This document shows positions 5,342 to 9,371 of a DNA stretch of 9,371 bases, piece by piece (the first letter of the stretch is position 1; every line of letters begins with the position of its first letter). Under the pieces are notes generated by a model that worked only from the letters and a program-made list of their open reading frames with translations, made no database searches and was not told the origin of the DNA. Location of the stretch: assembly GCA_902527075.1 (NCBI GenBank), contig CABZNM010000019.1, positions 1-9,371 on the forward strand, given 5' to 3'. Both the position numbers and the translations under genes were made by a program. Source of the DNA: an uncultured Pelagibacteraceae bacterium (GTDB lineage: Bacteria; Pseudomonadota; Alphaproteobacteria; Pelagibacterales; AG-422-B15).

Positions 5342-6373
5342 TTAATTATTAAGATTGTCTTTAATTTGTCTCAAATAGTCTTCTATTTTGTCGTTAACAT
5401 TATTGCTCATAAGAGAATAAATAATATCAGCGGCATATGAAACGCCCTTAAACTCTGACTTACCATGGCATTTTACAACCAGGGAATTAAGTCCCATCAA
5501 TATACCACAGTTATGAACTCTTGGATCTAATTTATCGTTCATACTTTTAAGTGCTTGAGAGCTGAATACATATCCTAACTTAGATAAGATAGAACTATTA
5601 AATGCATTCTTGAGATTAGATTGTATCATATTGGCAGTTCCCTCAGCTGTCTTTAAAGCAATATTGCCTGAAAATCCGTCAGTCACAACAACATTAGTTT
5701 TGCCCAGAGATATGTCATTCCCTTCAACAAATCCAAAATAATTTATTATTTTTTTAAACGACAAGTCTCGAAGTTTTTCAGCAGCAATTTTTATTTCTTC
5801 ATTGCCTTTATTATCTTCTGTACCAACATTTAGCAACCCAATACTTGGTTTACTAATTTGAAATAAAGCTGATGCCAGACTTGATCCAAGAAGTGCATTA
5901 TCTACCAAAAATCTACTGTCCTGTTTGGTATTTGCTCCAAGATCTAAAATTATAGAGTCTCCATTTAAATTTGGCCATATTGAAGCTATCGACGGCCTTT
6001 TGATATCGGCTAATGTTTTGATCCTCAAAAGTGAAAATGTCATTAGAGCTCCAGTATTGCCAAATGACAATACTGCATCAGCATATTTGTTCGAAACAGA
6101 TTCAATTGCTTTAAACATACTTGACTTTTTTTTATTTTTTACATCAGATGGGACATCATTCATTTTAATAAACTCCTCACAATGGATAACTTCAGATGCT
6201 TTTGTGAGAGACTTATAATTTGAAATATTTTTTTTAATTTCATATTCATTCCCATAGATTAAAAATTTAAAATTGATATTTCTTTCAGAAGATAAACTTA
6301 AACCATGACAAATATCTTTTATTTTAGTTTCACTTCCAAGCGTATCAATTGATAATGTAATGTTATCTTGCAT
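5342..6373 (-). CDS. plsX: Phosphate acyltransferase PlsX
   Basis: PlsX converts acyl-ACP and phosphate to acyl-phosphate, which PlsY uses to start phospholipid synthesis; it works at the inner membrane surface. I chose the ATG at 6373 (343 residues): it has GAGGAA 7 bases upstream and begins like family members, whereas the first in-frame ATG at 6418 adds 15 residues inside the preceding gene. Core PlsX motifs are intact: SFGNTGALM (103-111), RPSIASIWPNLNG near 126-138, ILDLGANTKQD (142-152), LNVGTEDNKGNEE near 186-198, YFGFVEGNDI, VVTDGFSGNIALKTAEGTA and LDPRVHNCGILMGLN. The usual N-terminal DAMGGD is replaced by D10-T-L-G-S-E15, and the region up to about residue 95 is diverged. It overlaps the upstream chaperone gene by 11 bases; fabH, normally next, is absent. 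Confidence 0.93.
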   Translation of the reverse strand: MQDNITLSIDTLGSETKIKDICHGLSLSSERNINFKFLIYGNEYEIKKNISNYKSLTKASEVIHCEEFIKMNDVPSDVKNKKKSSMFKAIESVSNKYADAVLSFGNTGALMTFSLLRIKTLADIKRPSIASIWPNLNGDSIILDLGANTKQDSRFLVDNALLGSSLASALFQISKPSIGLLNVGTEDNKGNEEIKIAAEKLRDLSFKKIINYFGFVEGNDISLGKTNVVVTDGFSGNIALKTAEGTANMIQSNLKNAFNSSILSKLGYVFSSQALKSMNDKLDPRVHNCGILMGLNSLVVKCHGKSEFKGVSYAADIIYSLMSNNVNDKIEDYLRQIKDNLNN

Positions 6374-6929
6374 TACTTTGTTCCTCGATTGGGAAGTCAA
6401 TAAATTTGAATCTATCATTGATATTAATTTTTAAATCTCTTGAATTAAAAAAATCTAAATTACTAATTATATATTTTTTAAAAAACTTTAAGTAAAGTGG
6501 ATTCATATTTTTTCCTTTATAAATATTATTTAGTATTGCACGATTGAGTACTTCATCGTCATTTTTGTTTTCAATTTGATCAACGCCCCGGCTATAATTT
6601 GCAATTCTACCATAAAATGCCGTTATGAAGACCTTCATCTTTTTGTTAACAGCAATATCACCAAAACCCATTTCTCTGAGATTGTTGTCAAAATCATTAA
6701 ACATGTAATCAAACAATAATTGAGATAATTTTTTCTCATTTTCTGTAATATTTTTAAGAAAGTAAAAAATGATGAAAGAGTGAAGAATAATAATGTCAAA
6801 TCTCGACTCAAAGCTATCATCAATGTCCAACTTTAAATAAAAAAACTTAGATCTCGATCTTTCAATTATATTTTGGTAGATTTCAGGTGTGATATCTTTA
6901 TATTTATTTTTTGATCTTAGAGAAAACAT
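6363..6929 (-). CDS. Ubiquinol-cytochrome c chaperone family protein (CBP3/UQCC1-like)
   Basis: In mitochondria the homologue CBP3/UQCC1 assists cytochrome b synthesis and bc1 complex assembly; bacterial members are presumed to act likewise at the inner membrane. The 188-residue protein has no signal peptide or membrane segment that I can define. Family landmarks are ITPEIYQNIIERSRSKFFY (13-31), ESRFDIIILHSF (41-52), LSQLLFDYMFNDFDNNLREMGFGDIAVNKKMK (68-99) and AFYGRIANY (104-112). The C-terminal part (about 115-188) is weakly conserved. Its ATG is 6 bases from that of the divergent bamE, an arrangement common in alphaproteobacteria though rarely this tight. Its end overlaps plsX by 11 bases; the DUF177 gene usually between them is missing. 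Confidence 0.88.
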   Translation of the reverse strand: MFSLRSKNKYKDITPEIYQNIIERSRSKFFYLKLDIDDSFESRFDIIILHSFIIFYFLKNITENEKKLSQLLFDYMFNDFDNNLREMGFGDIAVNKKMKVFITAFYGRIANYSRGVDQIENKNDDEVLNRAILNNIYKGKNMNPLYLKFFKKYIISNLDFFNSRDLKININDRFKFIDFPIEEQSNAR

Positions 6930-6935
6930 TTATAA

Positions 6936-7367
6936 ATGAAATTGTTCATAATATTCATATTATCACTTATTTTATATAGTTGCTCTCCAATAAATAAGCA
7001 ACATGGATATTTAATTGATGATTTTTTGATGTCCTCAGATAGTATTTCAAAGTTTTCAGAGGGCAAAACAACAAAATCTGATATTTTAAATGTCATGGGC
7101 TCTCCATCAATTGAAATTTTTGACGTAAATGATGTGTGGATATATCTTGTATCAATTAAAGAAAAGAAAGTTTTTGAGCAAGATGAAATACAATTTCAAA
7201 ATATATTTAGGTTTGCTTTTAATTCATCAGGTGTTTTAGAGAAGAAGGATGTTTTAGACGATAAGAAATTTAACCAAATTGCATTTTCAAAAGAAAAGAC
7301 AAGAGTAATACGTGATGCTTACGGAATTACCGATCAATTGTACGAAGCCTTTACTAGAGGCCAGTAA
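6936..7367 (+). CDS. bamE: Outer membrane assembly lipoprotein BamE (SmpA/OmlA family)
   Basis: BamE is a lipoprotein of the BAM complex that inserts beta-barrel proteins into the outer membrane. The 143-residue precursor begins with a lipoprotein signal: basic start, hydrophobic core (residues 3-14) and lipobox LYSC with the lipidated Cys16. The SmpA/OmlA domain follows: HGYLIDD (23-29), the F-x-E-G-K-T-T-K-S-D-I-L helix near 41-52, VMGSPS (53-58), DVWIYLVS near 66-73, then a FRFAFNSSGVLEKKDV strand-turn-strand. The C-terminal segment (about 105-143) is helical and charged. Start codons of bamE and the divergent chaperone gene are separated only by TTATAA, so its promoter must lie within that gene. 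It converges on hppA with a 5-base gap. Confidence 0.9.
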   Translation: MKLFIIFILSLILYSCSPINKQHGYLIDDFLMSSDSISKFSEGKTTKSDILNVMGSPSIEIFDVNDVWIYLVSIKEKKVFEQDEIQFQNIFRFAFNSSGVLEKKDVLDDKKFNQIAFSKEKTRVIRDAYGITDQLYEAFTRGQ

Positions 7368-7372
7368 ATCTG

Positions 7373-9371
7373 TTAAAGCGCAGCTAAAAGTAATAACGCT
7401 ACAATATTTGTAATTTTTATCATTGGATTAACTGCTGGCCCTGCCGTATCCTTATAAGGATCACCTACAGTATCGCCTGTAACAGCAGCTTTATGAGCTT
7501 CAGAGCCTTTACCGCCAAAGTTTCCATCTTCAACATATTTTTTGGCATTATCCCATGCGCCTCCTCCAGCAGTCATTGATATAGCCACAAAAATACCTGT
7601 TACAATTACTCCTAAAAGCATTGCTCCTACTGCAGATACTGCTGCATTTTGATCTGCAACAAATGAAATAATAAAGAAAAGTACTATGGGTGATAAAACA
7701 GGTAGCATAGAGGGGATAATCATTTCCTTAATTGCGGCTTTGGTTAGCATGTCAACAGATCTTGAGTAATCGGGTTTTACTTCACCGGTCATTATTCCTG
7801 GATTATCAGAAAACTGTTTTCTTACTTCTTCTACAACTTCTCCACCAGCTCTTCCAACGGCCATCATTCCCATCGAAGCGAAAAGGTATGGAAGAAGCCC
7901 TCCAATTAAAAGTCCTACCACAACATATGGATTTTCTAAACTAAAGTTGGGTGTAAGTTCGGGTATTAACTTCAAATCTTCAACATAGGCTGCAAATAAA
8001 ACAAGCGCACCTAATCCAGCAGAACCAATGGCATATCCTTTTGTGACTGCTTTTGTTGTATTTCCAACAGCATCTAGTGCATCTGTAGTTTTTCTGACAT
8101 TTTCGTCAAGATTTGACATTTCAGCAATCCCTCCAGCATTATCCGTAACAGGTCCGTACGCATCTAAGGCTACTACCATACCGGCCAAAGCCAACATTGC
8201 TGTGACTGATATAGCAATTCCAAATAAGCCAGCAAGTTGATAAGTAAAAACAATTCCAACAACTATTACAATAGCAGGCAATGCAGTTGCTTCCATTGAT
8301 ACAGCTAGACCTTGAATTACGTTTGTACCATGACCAGTCGTAGATGCTTTTGCAACACTTTGCACTGGTCTATAATTTGTACCTGTATAATATTCTGTTA
8401 TCCAGATTAATAGTCCAGTTATAACTATTCCAACTAAAGCACAAATATACAACGAATTACCATTGAATGACGTATCACCAAATGAAATCGTATTTGACAT
8501 GTCTCCAATTATATATCGCGTAACAGGGTAAATAAATACCAAGGATAAAATTGCTGATGCGACAAACCCTTTATACAATGCACCCATTATATTTTGAGAT
8601 TTACCAAGTCTTACAAAAAATGTTCCAATGATTGATGCTATCAAACAGCTACCTCCTATTGCCATTGGGTAAATAGTCATTTTGCTAGCAAGGTCTCCTG
8701 TGAAAAATATAGTTGCAAGTACCATAGTCGCTACTATTGTAACTGCATAAGTTTCGAATAAATCAGCAGCCATTCCAGCACAGTCACCCACATTATCACC
8801 AACATTATCTGCTATTACAGCAGGATTTCGTGGATCATCTTCTGGGATACCAGCCTCAACTTTACCTACCAAATCAGCTCCAACATCAGCACCTTTAGTG
8901 AATATACCACCACCTAATCTAGCAAAGATTGAAATAAGTGAGGCGCCAAAACCTAATGCGACAAGAGCGTGTTTTAATGTTTCATTACTTACGTTGCTAT
9001 TCTCTAAAATTAAATAATAGACAGATATTGATAGAAGAGCTAAACCAGCAACCAGCATACCAGTAACAGCACCAGCTTTAAAAGCTACATTTAAACCCTT
9101 TGAAAGACTTTCATTCGCTGCCTGAGCAGTTCTTACATTTGCCCTAACAGATATTATCATTCCAATATATCCTGCCGCACCAGATAATAATGCACCAATT
9201 AAAAATCCGCCAACAACCCAGAAATCTCGGAAGAAAAGAAATAATAAAACACTGATTACAACACCAACTAATGCGATAGTGGAATATTGTCTATTTAAGT
9301 AGGCCTGTGCACCTTCTTGAATTGCAGCAGAAATTTCCTGCATTTTTTCATTGCCTGCATTAGATTTTAGA
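7373..9371 (-). CDS. hppA: Membrane-bound proton-translocating pyrophosphatase, K+-independent type (5' end beyond the window)
   Basis: HppA couples pyrophosphate hydrolysis to proton pumping across the inner membrane. The frame stays open to the right edge: LKSNAGNEK precedes the first in-window Met (9343), so the true start is outside and about 665 residues are visible. Numbered from that Met, the substrate site shows [13 protein letters not shown] (151-163), [19 protein letters not shown] (169-187), [12 protein letters not shown] (394-405) and, at the C-terminal end, [15 protein letters not shown] (623-637). About 15 hydrophobic segments are evident. In [11 protein letters not shown] (428-437) a Lys stands where K+-dependent enzymes have Ala, the known mark of K+-independent H+-pumps. 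Such pumps are frequent in SAR11-like marine bacteria. The stop converges on bamE with 5 bases between. Confidence 0.96.
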   Translation of the reverse strand, partial: LKSNAGNEKMQEISAAIQEGAQAYLNRQYSTIALVGVVISVLLFLFFRDFWVVGGFLIGALLSGAAGYIGMIISVRANVRTAQAANESLSKGLNVAFKAGAVTGMLVAGLALLSISVYYLILENSNVSNETLKHALVALGFGASLISIFARLGGGIFTKGADVGADLVGKVEAGIPEDDPRNPAVIADNVGDNVGDCAGMAADLFETYAVTIVATMVLATIFFTGDLASKMTIYPMAIGGSCLIASIIGTFFVRLGKSQNIMGALYKGFVASAILSLVFIYPVTRYIIGDMSNTISFGDTSFNGNSLYICALVGIVITGLLIWITEYYTGTNYRPVQSVAKASTTGHGTNVIQGLAVSMEATALPAIVIVVGIVFTYQLAGLFGIAISVTAMLALAGMVVALDAYGPVTDNAGGIAEMSNLDENVRKTTDALDAVGNTTKAVTKGYAIGSAGLGALVLFAAYVEDLKLIPELTPNFSLENPYVVVGLLIGGLLPYLFASMGMMAVGRAGGEVVEEVRKQFSDNPGIMTGEVKPDYSRSVDMLTKAAIKEMIIPSMLPVLSPIVLFFIISFVADQNAAVSAVGAMLLGVIVTGIFVAISMTAGGGAWDNAKKYVEDGNFGGKGSEAHKAAVTGDTVGDPYKDTAGPAVNPMIKITNIVALLLLAAL

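Noticed and set aside
5925..6218. Plus-strand open frame opposite plsX
   Set aside because: Shadow of a well-supported plsX reading frame with no ribosome site or recognisable motif.
6374..6418. Longer plsX start at 6418
   Set aside because: It lies inside the chaperone gene and adds 15 atypical residues, whereas the ATG at 6373 has a strong GAGGAA ribosome site at 7 bases.
7350..7368. Hairpin TTTACT/AGTAAA at the bamE-hppA junction as a terminator
   Set aside because: The stem has only six mostly A-T pairs around a 7-base loop and no T run follows on either strand, so it is too weak to call.
1..9371. tRNA or other RNA genes, CRISPR arrays, insertion sequences, long repeats
   Set aside because: I looked for cloverleaf-like GC-richer islands, regularly spaced repeats, transposase motifs and terminal inverted repeats and saw none; coding sequence fills nearly all the window.

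Overview
The window looks like ordinary chromosomal core DNA from a streamlined, AT-rich alphaproteobacterium. The reading is marine and Pelagibacterales/SAR11-like or another low-GC planktonic lineage, but the sequence does not fix the genus. The lineage call rests on alphaproteobacterial gene neighbourhoods (rplM-rpsI-argC; a DUF2842 gene beside ctaA; bamE divergent from the ubiquinol-cytochrome c chaperone gene, plsX, ihfA and a merR gene), on alpha-type CtaA, IhfA and L33 sequences, and on a K+-independent-type membrane pyrophosphatase. Coding density is extreme. Neighbouring genes abut, overlap by 4 or 11 bases, or are separated by 5-15 bases almost everywhere. The only real spacer is the divergent rplM/metY interval of about 200 bases.

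Layout. Bases 1-1266 (minus strand): a ribosomal protein operon, rplM-rpsI, followed by the 5' end of argC, which runs off the left edge. Bases 1267-1462: divergent promoter and leader region. Bases 1463-2776 (plus): a MetY-type O-acetylhomoserine sulfhydrylase. Bases 2788-3831 (minus): ctaA, heme A synthase. Bases 3838-4334 (plus): a DUF2842 membrane protein, then a small AroQ-type chorismate mutase. Bases 4335-5280 (minus): ihfA-merR-rpmG, apparently with its own promoter ahead of ihfA. Bases 5342-6929 (minus): a CBP3-type cytochrome bc1 assembly chaperone gene overlapping plsX. Bases 6936-7367 (plus): bamE lipoprotein. Bases 7373-9371 (minus): hppA, membrane-bound proton-pumping pyrophosphatase, running off the right edge.

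The genes serve translation (L13, S9, L33), amino acid synthesis (ArgC, MetY, chorismate mutase), membrane and envelope biogenesis (PlsX, BamE), respiratory chain assembly (CtaA for the oxidase, the CBP3-type chaperone for bc1), energy conservation (HppA) and DNA architecture (IHF alpha). I see no mobile elements, CRISPR arrays, RNA genes or prophage traces, and nothing that amounts to a new multi-gene system.

The points worth a second look concern genome economy. Two head-to-head gene pairs have start codons only 6 bases apart. Promoter-like sequences ahead of rplM and ihfA would start transcription at or next to the start codon. The plsX cluster lacks the usual fabH and DUF177 genes. PlsX has lost its usual N-terminal glycine motif. 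The metY leader carries an anti-Shine-Dalgarno segment that could belong to a SAM-type pseudoknot riboswitch.
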